DNA of 40,732 nt, from the NCBI GenBank assembly GCA_002723375.1, contig PBNX01000019.1:1-40732 (forward strand), read 5' to 3'. This document shows, piece by piece, positions 8,747 through 17,927 of this stretch. This DNA comes from Dehalococcoidia bacterium. GTDB taxonomy: Bacteria; Chloroflexota; Dehalococcoidia; Lucifugimonadales; Lucifugimonadaceae. The translations under genes and the position numbers were made by a program. The notes below the pieces were generated by a model that worked only from the letters and a program-made list of their open reading frames with translations, did not search any database and was not told the DNA's origin. The stretch's first letter is position 1. Each line of letters begins with the position of its first letter.

Positions 8747-9970
8747 ATGGTAAATATAATAGTTCAAAAATATGGTGGCACTTCTTTATCAAATGAAGAA
8801 AAAATATTAAATGTTGCTAATAAAATAAAAGGATCTTTGTCTATTGTAGACAAGCTGATTGTAGTTGTGTCAGCAATGGGGAATTCAACTGATAACTTAG
8901 TGAAACTAGGTTCGGAATTTTTAGATGATCAATCTGATTTAGAAAATCTCAGAGACTTTGATCAATTACTGTCTACTGGAGAAATAGTTAGTGCCTCTTT
9001 AATGAGCTTAGCATTGAGAAAAATAGGAGTTAAATCAACTAGTTTAAGTGGTTCTAAAGCAGGTATTAATACTAATTCCTTACATGGATCTGCAAGGATA
9101 TCATCAATAAATACAGAGCTAATTTTTGAACAATTTGAAAGTAAAGATGTTATTATTGTAGCTGGATTTCAGGGTGTTTCAGAATCTGGAGAGACAACCA
9201 CTTTAGGGAGAGGTGGATCTGATACTTCAGCGGTTGCCTTAGCATCAGCAATGAATGCAGAAAGATGTGAAATATACACTGATGTTGATGGAATTTTTTC
9301 TGCAGATCCCAGAATTGTTCCCAATAGTAAACTTATTGAATATATATCTTATGAAGAGATGCTTGAAATGGCCTCCCTTGGCGCAAAAATGCATCCAAGG
9401 TCAATTGAAATAGCAGCTATAAATGAAGTTGCAATGACTATAAAGCACTCTGAAAGAAATACAAAAGGAACTATTTTAAGAAAAGAAGGGGAAAAAAATA
9501 TGGAAATAAGAAATGCAGTTACTGGAATACCTACCTCCAAAGGTGTTAGCAAAATAACTCTTAATAACATAAAAGATAAACCAGGCATAGCATCTTCTAT
9601 TTTTGAGCCTTTAAGCTCAATTGGTATTAATGTAGATGTAATTGTCCAAACAGCTAGCTCAGAAGGGACAACAAATTTAAGTTTTACACTTGATGATAAA
9701 GATCTTAAATCTTGCTTAAAGGAATTAATAAAAAGCAATGTAACAAATGAAGATAATATTCAAACACAAAGTAGTCTAGGAAAAGTAAGTATAGTTGGGA
9801 CAGGAATTCAAAATCAGCCTGGCTATGCTTCAAGGATGTTTAAAGCTTTGTCTGATAAAAATATAAACATAGAAATGATTACAACTTCTGAAATAAGGAT
9901 AACTTGCATAATCAAAGAATCAGATTTAGAAAAAGCTGCTAAATCACTTCACAAAGAATTCATAGACTAG
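8747..9970 (+). CDS. lysC: Aspartate kinase with tandem ACT domains
   Basis: IVQKYGGTSLSNEEKI, VVVSAMGNSTDNL, GRGGSDTSAVALA, CEIYTDVDGIFSADPRIV; C-terminal ACT repeats. Confidence 0.92.
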   Translation: MVNIIVQKYGGTSLSNEEKILNVANKIKGSLSIVDKLIVVVSAMGNSTDNLVKLGSEFLDDQSDLENLRDFDQLLSTGEIVSASLMSLALRKIGVKSTSLSGSKAGINTNSLHGSARISSINTELIFEQFESKDVIIVAGFQGVSESGETTTLGRGGSDTSAVALASAMNAERCEIYTDVDGIFSADPRIVPNSKLIEYISYEEMLEMASLGAKMHPRSIEIAAINEVAMTIKHSERNTKGTILRKEGEKNMEIRNAVTGIPTSKGVSKITLNNIKDKPGIASSIFEPLSSIGINVDVIVQTASSEGTTNLSFTLDDKDLKSCLKELIKSNVTNEDNIQTQSSLGKVSIVGTGIQNQPGYASRMFKALSDKNINIEMITTSEIRITCIIKESDLEKAAKSLHKEFID

Positions 9971-10745
9971 AAATCTCTTTATATAATTTAGGAAGTATAT
10001 CAGTTGAAGATCCTCTCAAAATTATCTCACATTCGGAAGACAGCTTAGTATCATTAATATTTACCTCGATTAGTTTAGCCCCATCAGACTTTGCTATCCA
10101 AGAAAGCCCTGCAGCAGGCCTAACAGTAGATGAGCTGCCAACTATTATTAATAAATCGCATTCTTTGATTGCATTTTTAGAGTTCTTTAACATTAACTTA
10201 GGTATAGGTTCTCCAAACATAACAGAATCGTACTTTATAACTCCGCCACAATTACTACATGGCAATGGTTTTTCAAAAATAGGAGATGAAAATCGGTATC
10301 TATTCTCACAATCTACACATCTTAAATAATTTCTATTTCCATGGATCTCTATAACATTTTTACTACCAGATTCGATATGAAGGCCATCAATATTTTGAGT
10401 AATAATATGATTAATTTTTCCTAATTTCTGAATATCACATATTGCATAATGAGCATCATTCGGTTTTGCTTTTTCTATAGCTCTCCTCAGTTCCATTACG
10501 TATGGAGATCTTTGATGATTGATTTCTCTATCCCACCATGAATCCTTATTTTTTATGAATTCAGAAAATGCATTCATTTTAGGTTTGCCAAATCTTGCCC
10601 ATAAACCTTCAGTGCCTTGGAAAGTTGGAATTCCACTATCAACTGAAATCCCAGCACCAGTCATTAAAACCACTTTTTTTGATTTAGAAATTAATTCTGC
10701 AGATTTAACTATGTTAGATTTGATTTTATCTAATTTATTTGTCAA
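9960..10745 (-). CDS. SIR2 family NAD-dependent protein deacylase (sirtuin)
   Basis: VVLMTGAGISVDSGIPTFQGTEGLWARFG, HIITQNIDGLHIESG, zinc CVDC...CSNC, IIVGSSSTVRPAAGL. TTG start preceded by GGAG. Confidence 0.87.
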   Translation of the reverse strand: MTNKLDKIKSNIVKSAELISKSKKVVLMTGAGISVDSGIPTFQGTEGLWARFGKPKMNAFSEFIKNKDSWWDREINHQRSPYVMELRRAIEKAKPNDAHYAICDIQKLGKINHIITQNIDGLHIESGSKNVIEIHGNRNYLRCVDCENRYRFSSPIFEKPLPCSNCGGVIKYDSVMFGEPIPKLMLKNSKNAIKECDLLIIVGSSSTVRPAAGLSWIAKSDGAKLIEVNINDTKLSSECEIILRGSSTDILPKLYKEISSL

Positions 10746-11856
10746 TTATTTCTCCATTTTTTACGAAAAATATTTTACCATTAAATTTGGGATTTTTTAC
10801 TAATAATTTCTCGTCAGGTGCAGTTAAAATAACTTGATCGTAATTATCTATGTAATCCATAACAGTACCTCTTCTAACTTCATCAAGCTCTGAAAGAATA
10901 TCATCGAGTGCAATAATCGGTGAATTGTTTATATTATTTTTTAGAGCATTAGCTTCACCTAATTTTAATGCTAATGCTATGGTACGAATTTGCCCTCTAG
11001 ACGAAAATTCTGAAGAAGGATGACCATTTATATTAATGTCAAAATCATCTTTATGAGGACCATAAAGAGTTGAGCCTAAAGAAATTTCTCTTTTTATATT
11101 CTCAGCGAATATAGCCTTTAATGAATCATTGTTTAAATTATCCAGATCATCATAAGATGCCACAAAGTTAATATCTAGATTCTCATCTCCAAATATAAAA
11201 TTAGGAAAAATCTTTAAAGTTTCATCTGTGATTTTATAAAGTTTTTCTTTCCTTCGTTTACTTATAATTAATCCATCTTCAATTATCTTTTCTGTCCAAA
11301 ATTCTAATTCTAATTTTGATGACTTTCCGATTTTTATATCTTTTAGTACCTTATTTCTACTCTGCAAGACTTTATTATATCTTTGCAAAGCTTTTAGATA
11401 GGAAAAATCTTGCTGAGAAATATGAATATCTAGGAACCTTCTTCTTGCAATTGGGCTACCTGTTATGATACTTAAATCTTTTGCTTCAAATAGAACTACA
11501 TTTAACTTTCCAATAAAATCTATAGAGCTCACACTAGAACTGTTAAAAGAATAGGTTTTTGATACTCTCTTTGTTTCTTTATCAACTTCGATATTTAACA
11601 TAAGGTCTGATGCACTATTATTGTAGTGAGCAATCCCTTTCAAATATGAAGAATAAGATCCTGAATCCTTATTTACTAAATTAATTCCCTTAGATGTTCT
11701 GTAAGATTTACCAATTGAAAGAGCATAAATAGCTTCAAGTAAGTTACTTTTTCCGTGTCCATTTCTTCCAATAAAATAATTTGATCCTTTTTCAAAATCT
11801 AATGAAACATCATTAAAATTTCGAAAATTATTTATCTGGAATTTAGAAATATAAAT
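10735..11856 (-). CDS. recF: DNA replication/repair protein RecF; 5' end extended beyond the ORF track, putative ATT start
   Basis: Upstream in-frame translation (I/M)YISKFQINNFRNFNDVSLDFEKGSNYFIGRNGHGKSNLLEAIYALSIGKSYRTSK carries the Walker A motif and aligns with the usual RecF N terminus (compare MYIQNLELTSYRNY of B. subtilis). The track start (TTG 11643) would delete Walker A. C-terminal SRGQIRTIALALKLGEA and ALDDILSELD are RecF motifs. SD GAGG lies 5 nt before ATT 11856-11854. Confidence 0.82.
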   Translation of the reverse strand: MYISKFQINNFRNFNDVSLDFEKGSNYFIGRNGHGKSNLLEAIYALSIGKSYRTSKGINLVNKDSGSYSSYLKGIAHYNNSASDLMLNIEVDKETKRVSKTYSFNSSSVSSIDFIGKLNVVLFEAKDLSIITGSPIARRRFLDIHISQQDFSYLKALQRYNKVLQSRNKVLKDIKIGKSSKLELEFWTEKIIEDGLIISKRRKEKLYKITDETLKIFPNFIFGDENLDINFVASYDDLDNLNNDSLKAIFAENIKREISLGSTLYGPHKDDFDININGHPSSEFSSRGQIRTIALALKLGEANALKNNINNSPIIALDDILSELDEVRRGTVMDYIDNYDQVILTAPDEKLLVKNPKFNGKIFFVKNGEIIDK

Positions 11857-11863
11857 ATTAACC

Positions 11864-12841
11864 TCAACTTAATTTTTCTAAAGATTTAACATTTTCTTTA
11901 TACCAATTAATTGTCTTGTCTAATCCAGATTCAAGGCCCTCTAAAGGATTCCAATTAATTAATTTCTTGGAATTTGATATATCAGCCGAAGTTCTATTTA
12001 CATCCATTTGGTTCTGAGGTTTATAAATTATTTTAGCTTTTTTTTCTAACTTATTTTCAATTATTCTTACAGCAGTAATTAATTTATCAGGACTTGATTT
12101 TCCTAAATTAATTAAATTAAATCCTTTTAACTTTGAGCTGTCATAAGTTCCTCTACATACATCAGAAACGTAAGTAAAGTCCCTCTCTTGGCTTCCATCT
12201 CCATATATCGTAATTGGCTTATCTTTATAAATTAAGTTAATAAATTTTAATATACTCATATCAGGTCTTCCAGCTACTCCATACACTGTAAAATACCTCA
12301 AAACACAGATATTTAATCTATATAAATTAGAAAATAATTCACATATTTTCTCTGCATTTAATTTTGAACTAGCATATGGTGAAATTGGATTTAAAGAGTC
12401 ACTTTCCTTGGAAAAATATCCTTTAGAAATATCACCATAAACACTCGAGGTTGATGAAAATACCAAAGATTTTGCTTTAATTGACTTGTGTAATTGAAGT
12501 ATATTAAAAGTGCCTCTTAAATTAACATTGTAATATTTATCAGGATTCTCAATAGATTTTCTTACTCCAGCAAGCCCAGCTAAATGAAATATACTTTCTA
12601 CATTACCAATTTTATTCAATTCTTTAGCAATAGATTCAACTTGATATTTATCAGAAATATCAGCTTTGAAAGTTTCTATTCCAATTTTCACTGATTCTTT
12701 ATATCTCAATTTTCTCAATGAATCAGAATTTTTATCTATATCTACCCCAATTACTCTGTGGCCCCTTTCAATTAAAGATTTAGAAAGATTGAAGCCAACA
12801 AACCCCAAAGAACCTGTAATTACATATATACTTTTATTCAT
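11864..12841 (-). CDS. NAD-dependent epimerase/dehydratase (extended SDR, UDP-sugar epimerase-like)
   Basis: YVITGSLGFVGFNLSKSLIERGHRVIGVD, HLAGLAGVRKSIENP, YASSKLNAEKIC, RYFTVYGVAGRPDM, DFTYVSDV. Confidence 0.85.
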   Translation of the reverse strand: MNKSIYVITGSLGFVGFNLSKSLIERGHRVIGVDIDKNSDSLRKLRYKESVKIGIETFKADISDKYQVESIAKELNKIGNVESIFHLAGLAGVRKSIENPDKYYNVNLRGTFNILQLHKSIKAKSLVFSSTSSVYGDISKGYFSKESDSLNPISPYASSKLNAEKICELFSNLYRLNICVLRYFTVYGVAGRPDMSILKFINLIYKDKPITIYGDGSQERDFTYVSDVCRGTYDSSKLKGFNLINLGKSSPDKLITAVRIIENKLEKKAKIIYKPQNQMDVNRTSADISNSKKLINWNPLEGLESGLDKTINWYKENVKSLEKLS

Positions 12842-12873
12842 AACTTATTCATTTTATTCATGAGTCATAAGAA

Positions 12874-13608
12874 ATGCTAAAAAAATTGAAATTGAAAACT
12901 AAATTGATTTCTTTTGATCTATGGGAAACTTTAATTACTGATAGGCCTCACAGAAAAAAAATGAATTTAAGGTCATCTGAAAGGACAAATATTTTATATT
13001 CATATTTAAATAATAAAAAACCCGATCTAACCCATGCTGAAATTAAAAAAGGGTTGATTATGTTAAGTCAAAGATGCACCCAAGATCATAATAGAGGTAA
13101 AGACATCAGGTTTAATAAGAGAATAAAAAAATTATTTGAAATACTAGAAATAGAAAATAGTGTTAATACAATTCAAGAAGTTGGAGCAATTCTCGACGAT
13201 TGTTTTTTAAAATATCCACCCCAAATGTTCCCTAAAACATTAGAGTTATTAAAATCATTATCGAAAGAATATAAACTATGCCTTACTTCTAATACAGGAA
13301 TAACATCTCCGGAAACATATTACAAATATCTTGAAATAATTGGTATAAAAAAACTATTCGATAAAATATACCTATCAAATGAAATAGAAATTGCTAAACC
13401 TTCAATTAATATTTTTAAATTAATTTTAGAAGACTTTAATCTAAATCCTGAAAATATAATTCACATTGGAGATAATATTTTTACAGATATTTTTGGAGCA
13501 AAAAAAGCTGGATTTAGTGCAATATATGTAAATAAACGCAAAGGTGTAGATAATGAATTAGCATTTAATCCTGATTACACGGTAGCAGATATATCTGAAT
13601 TACTTTGA
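12874..13608 (+). CDS. HAD-superfamily hydrolase
   Basis: KLISFDLWETLITDRP, LTSNTGITSPE, SNEIEIAKPSINIFKLIL, IIHIGDNIFTDIFGAKKAGFSAIYVN. Confidence 0.75.
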   Translation: MLKKLKLKTKLISFDLWETLITDRPHRKKMNLRSSERTNILYSYLNNKKPDLTHAEIKKGLIMLSQRCTQDHNRGKDIRFNKRIKKLFEILEIENSVNTIQEVGAILDDCFLKYPPQMFPKTLELLKSLSKEYKLCLTSNTGITSPETYYKYLEIIGIKKLFDKIYLSNEIEIAKPSINIFKLILEDFNLNPENIIHIGDNIFTDIFGAKKAGFSAIYVNKRKGVDNELAFNPDYTVADISELL

Positions 13609-14250
13609 CTGATAAAACAGACTTCTAAATAAAATATAAACTATAACGTTTAATATAAAAGAAGTTACTAGTATCAAAATTGCGACATCTCTAAAAAAAT
13701 CCTCAGGATACATCATTAATAAATAATCTTCATTTGGATTAAGAATCCATAAGTCATTATTAAAAGCTATTTGATGGAAAATAATAAATAATTCTTGAAA
13801 AAATAATAAAAAAGAAGTTCCTAAAAATACCAGTATTGATAAAAAGAGTGATAGAGAATAAAAAATTAATTTATAAATATAAACTCTAAAATATGAATAC
13901 AATACAAATGTAAGTATGCAGAAAACAATAGATAATATTTTACTTATATCAAAAATAAAATTCATTACAGATTTAACATCTTTCATATGCAGAATTTCCT
14001 TATTAGAAAAAATATCAATATCTAATAATTCTTTTTCGTTAAAAAAATATGTCCTAATTCCAAGATTTATCTCATTAATTTTTTCTAATGACAACGATGT
14101 TCTTTTTTCAATAGAATATGCAGAGATATTATAGTCATAAATCAGGCTTGACCTAACTATAAAATTCAAGGAACCACTTATAATGATCAAAATAAATATT
14201 AGAGAAGTTATTATGGTAAGTGTTAATCTAAATATTGAAAATAAGTTCAT
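13600..14250 (-). CDS. Integral membrane protein of the DUF1461/TIGR01906 type
   Basis: Several hydrophobic TM segments; LHMKDVKSV and FHQIAFNNDLWILNPNEDYLLMMYPEDFFRD resemble the conserved DUF1461 region. ATG 14250 chosen over upstream TTG 14268. Confidence 0.6.
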   Translation of the reverse strand: MNLFSIFRLTLTIITSLIFILIIISGSLNFIVRSSLIYDYNISAYSIEKRTSLSLEKINEINLGIRTYFFNEKELLDIDIFSNKEILHMKDVKSVMNFIFDISKILSIVFCILTFVLYSYFRVYIYKLIFYSLSLFLSILVFLGTSFLLFFQELFIIFHQIAFNNDLWILNPNEDYLLMMYPEDFFRDVAILILVTSFILNVIVYILFRSLFYQSK

Positions 14251-14271
14251 AAAATAACAATAACTCAAATT

Positions 14272-14922
14272 ATGAAATCAACAAACATTCAAATTGAAAA
14301 AAACTTCATTAATTTAGTTAATACTGTAGCAAAATTAAGATCAGACCAGGGGTGCCCTTGGGATCTAGAGCAAACTTCTGAATCATTATCTCAATATATT
14401 CTTCAAGAAACTTATGAAGTACTAGAATGTATAGATAATAATGACTCGAAAGCTTTGAAAGATGAGTTAGGAGACCTACTATTTCAGATACTTATACAAA
14501 GTCTAATCCGTGATGAGAAAAAAGAATTTAGCATATCTGACGTATTAGAATCTATTAACATTAAATTAATTAATAGGCACCCTCATGTTTTTAAAGACAA
14601 TAACAATAATATTGATTCAAAAAATGTTGTAAAAAATTGGGGGAGAATGAAAAAAGAGGAAAGTAAAAATGATAAATCTTATATAAAAAATATAACTAAG
14701 ACACTACCGTCTCTTTCATTTGCATATGAACTATATAAAAAAACTTCTGATATAAATATCGAATTAGTAAATACAGATAAATATGATAATTTTTCTAAGG
14801 AGCAAATTATCAATATCTTATTTGAATTAACCTCTTCAGCCTCGAAAAAAAATATAGATTTAGAAAATGAATTCAGGAAATACATCAAAGCCAAACAATT
14901 AGATATAATTAAAAAGATATGA
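14272..14922 (+). CDS. mazG: MazG family nucleotide pyrophosphohydrolase
   Basis: LRSDQGCPWDLEQTSESLSQYILQETYEVLECID, LKDELGDLLFQILIQSLI, NRHPHVF...WGRMKKEE. Confidence 0.88.
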   Translation: MKSTNIQIEKNFINLVNTVAKLRSDQGCPWDLEQTSESLSQYILQETYEVLECIDNNDSKALKDELGDLLFQILIQSLIRDEKKEFSISDVLESINIKLINRHPHVFKDNNNNIDSKNVVKNWGRMKKEESKNDKSYIKNITKTLPSLSFAYELYKKTSDINIELVNTDKYDNFSKEQIINILFELTSSASKKNIDLENEFRKYIKAKQLDIIKKI

Positions 14923-16244
14923 ATAAACAATCTTTAGTAAAACTAAATCATATATTCCCTGAAAAGACAGGAATAAATAAAATTGGGAACTTAGAAATAG
15001 GTGGATTTGATTTATCTGAATTAGTTTCAGAATATGGATCTCCATTGTATATTTATGATGAAAAAACAATCAGGAATTGTGCAAGATCCTTTTTAAATGA
15101 ATTTAAATCTAAATATAACAATATGCATGTTTCCTACTCTTCCAAAGCTTTTATTAATCCTGCATTAGTAAAAATATTAAATGAAGAAAACTTAGGCATA
15201 GATGTTGTTTCTGGTGGTGAATTAGAAGTGCTAATAAGATCTGAATTTCCTATGGAAAAAACTAATTTTCACGGAAATAATAAAAGTGAACACGAACTAA
15301 ATAAGGCTGTAAAAAATAATATAGGTCTAATAACAATTGATAGTTTTTATGAACTTGATATTCTAGATGAAATTTGCAAAAAAAATAAAACTTCGCAAAA
15401 CATTACTCTTAGATTATCTCCTAGCGTAGATCCTCATACTCATGAACTAACTTCAACAGGAATACTAGATACTAAATTTGGATTCTCTATAGAAACTGGA
15501 GCTGCAAAAAAAGCTTTAAATGTAGCGAGTTCAAAAAATAACTTAAATCTAAAAGGTGTACATTTTCATCTTGGTTCTCCAATATTTGAATTAAAGCCAT
15601 ATTCCGAAGCAATTAACTACGTCTTTAAATTTTTAGAAAAAAATTATCCAAAAAATAATAAATTAGAAATATTCAATGTGGGAGGTGGATTCGCTGTTTC
15701 ATACAATCAGGATGATCCAACAGTAGATATAAATTTGTATGCAAACACAATATGCGAAGCAGTTAACAATAACATTACAAATCTTGGAATAGATCCTCCA
15801 GAACTAGTTATAGAGCCAGGAAGAGCAATAGTTGCTAGATCAGGGGTTGCAATATATACAGTTGGAGGAATAAAGAACATTCCAAATCTTAGGACATATG
15901 TGAGTGTAGATGGAGGAATGGCTGATAATATAAGGCCAGCTCTTTATGGTTCAAAATACACTGCCCTATCAGTAAATAAAGCAGGAATGAAACATGACAA
16001 GTTAGTTACCATTGCAGGAAAATATTGTGAAACAGGAGATAAATTAGTAGAAAATGTGCTTCTTCCTAACCCTGAGCCTAAAGACTTAATTGCAATTCCT
16101 GCTTCAGGTGCCTACAACAGTTCCATGTCAAGCAATTACAACGTAAGTTTAAGGCCAGCAATACTGCTTATTTCTGAGGATAAAATAAAAATAATAAGGA
16201 GGCGTGAAACTTATGATGATGTCCTTATTACAAGTGAAATTTAG
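14919..16244 (+). CDS. lysA: Diaminopimelate decarboxylase
   Basis: YGSPLYIYDEKTIR, VSYSSKAFINPALVKIL, GIDVVSGGEL, GVHFHLGSPI, EPGRAIVARSGV, CETGDKL, PASGAYNSSMSSNYN. Confidence 0.88.
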   Translation: MNKQSLVKLNHIFPEKTGINKIGNLEIGGFDLSELVSEYGSPLYIYDEKTIRNCARSFLNEFKSKYNNMHVSYSSKAFINPALVKILNEENLGIDVVSGGELEVLIRSEFPMEKTNFHGNNKSEHELNKAVKNNIGLITIDSFYELDILDEICKKNKTSQNITLRLSPSVDPHTHELTSTGILDTKFGFSIETGAAKKALNVASSKNNLNLKGVHFHLGSPIFELKPYSEAINYVFKFLEKNYPKNNKLEIFNVGGGFAVSYNQDDPTVDINLYANTICEAVNNNITNLGIDPPELVIEPGRAIVARSGVAIYTVGGIKNIPNLRTYVSVDGGMADNIRPALYGSKYTALSVNKAGMKHDKLVTIAGKYCETGDKLVENVLLPNPEPKDLIAIPASGAYNSSMSSNYNVSLRPAILLISEDKIKIIRRRETYDDVLITSEI

Positions 16245-16256
16245 CTGGAGGACACA

Positions 16257-17276
16257 ATCTTCTACTGGGAAACGTTAGGACAACAAAGAATAACTGAAAG
16301 TCTATATAAAATTTACAAAGAAAATAATATTCCTAATTCATTAATTTTATATGGAGAAAAAGGTATAGGCAAAATGTCTCTTGCTAAAGATTTCGCTAGA
16401 TTAATTAATTGCAAAAAAGATGATATTGATGAACCAATACTATGCAATTGTTTATCATGCGAAAAGATAAATAACAAGAAACATCCAGATTTTACAGTAA
16501 TAGAAAAATCTTCAATGTGCTCTAATAATTCGTGCTGCAAATCTTCTAATAGTTCTGCAATAAAAAATTGTGTTGTATCTGAAAATATTATAAGTAAATC
16601 AAAATTTAGCCCTTTTATGAGTAATTATAAAGTTGTTGTTGTTAACCAGGCTAACTATTTAACAAAAGTATCAGCAGAAAGCTTACTAAAAACCTTAGAA
16701 GACATTAATAGTAATTTTATAGTCATTCTTTTAATAGAAAATCTTTATGATCTTCCTGAAACTATTATTTCAAGGTGCCAAACTTGGAAATTAAATAAAA
16801 TATCCGAAAAAAAAATTTTGGATATATTATCAGAAAGCCATCCAGAAAAACAAAAACAAATTTTAGAGATAATGTCTTTTGGGTCTCCGACATTAGGAGA
16901 AGCCACTGAAATGCTAAATGATTCAATTTTCTTTGAAGAAAGACAAGAAGGCCTTAGAAGGATCGTAAAAATTATAAACTCACCTATGTCAGATAAATTA
17001 AACTATTCAAAAGAATTAACTCAACTTTATAGAAAAGACAAAGAAAGGGTTCTGTATGAATTGAAAATATGGAAAAATTTATTTAGAAAAATATTAAAAA
17101 CAGAAGATATGAATGAAGATCTAGAAACTATATCAATTATGAGCCCGATAAAAAAGGCAAATAAATTAGGAATTAAAAAAAATATCCAAAATATATTAAA
17201 AACAGAAGATAATCTTAAATTTAATGGGATGCCTTCTTTAGTTTTTGATAATTTTATAATTAATTTAGAGGCTTAA
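16257..17276 (+). CDS. holB: DNA polymerase III delta-prime-like subunit; 5' end extended beyond the ORF track, putative ATC start
   Basis: Upstream in-frame sequence (I/M)FYWETLGQQRITESLYKIYKENNIPNSLILYGEKGIGKMSLAKDFARLINC restores the P-loop and delta-prime N terminus lost if ATG 16374 is used. NCLSCEKINNKKHPDF, YLTKVSAESLLKTLED, ISRCQTWKL follow. GGAGG (16247-16251) lies 5 nt before ATC 16257. Confidence 0.75.
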   Translation: MFYWETLGQQRITESLYKIYKENNIPNSLILYGEKGIGKMSLAKDFARLINCKKDDIDEPILCNCLSCEKINNKKHPDFTVIEKSSMCSNNSCCKSSNSSAIKNCVVSENIISKSKFSPFMSNYKVVVVNQANYLTKVSAESLLKTLEDINSNFIVILLIENLYDLPETIISRCQTWKLNKISEKKILDILSESHPEKQKQILEIMSFGSPTLGEATEMLNDSIFFEERQEGLRRIVKIINSPMSDKLNYSKELTQLYRKDKERVLYELKIWKNLFRKILKTEDMNEDLETISIMSPIKKANKLGIKKNIQNILKTEDNLKFNGMPSLVFDNFIINLEA

Positions 17277-17927
17277 ATGATTATTACAATTGATGGAGCA
17301 GCAGGAACAGGTAAAACTACAGTAGGAATTTTAACAGCCAATAGATTAAATTTTAGCTTTCTTGATACCGGAAAAATATATAGGGCTTTTACTTTAAAAC
17401 TTATAAAAGATTCCATTCAATTAAATGAAGAAGAAATAATAAAAAATCTTAATAAAACAGAAATCCATTATTCGTATGACAATCAAAAGGAGTTTATTTT
17501 TTTAGATAAAATTGATGTTTCAAATGAAATTCTCTCTAAAGAAGTTGAAAAAAGTGTCTCTTTAATTTCTAAAATTCCTGAAGTAAGGAATAAAATGACT
17601 GCACTTCAAAGATCGATAGTAAATAATAAGAATTTTGTTGTTGCAGGTAGAGATATTGGGACTGTGGTGCTACCAGAGGCAGAAGTTAAAATATTTTTAA
17701 TTGCATCTTTAGAGGAAAGAGCAAAAAGAAGGCTTGCGGAAAGAAAAGATCAAACTTACTTAGATATAATAGAATCTATGAAAAATAGAGATAATATCGA
17801 CTCTACTAGGAAAATAGCCCCATTAAAAGCACCTAAAAATTCATTGATTATTGACACGGAAGGCTTAAATATCATAGAAGTAAGTAATAAAATTATCAAA
17901 GAAACAGATAATGAATATTCTATATAA
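17277..17927 (+). CDS. cmk: Cytidylate kinase
   Basis: IITIDGAAGTGKTTVG, FLDTGKIYRAFTL, VVAGRDIGTVVLPEAEVKIFLIASLEERAKRRLAE. Confidence 0.88.
   Translation: MIITIDGAAGTGKTTVGILTANRLNFSFLDTGKIYRAFTLKLIKDSIQLNEEEIIKNLNKTEIHYSYDNQKEFIFLDKIDVSNEILSKEVEKSVSLISKIPEVRNKMTALQRSIVNNKNFVVAGRDIGTVVLPEAEVKIFLIASLEERAKRRLAERKDQTYLDIIESMKNRDNIDSTRKIAPLKAPKNSLIIDTEGLNIIEVSNKIIKETDNEYSI

Noticed and set aside
9349-9738. 129-aa reverse ORF inside lysC
   Set aside because: Antisense to the conserved aspartate kinase frame; no domain evidence.
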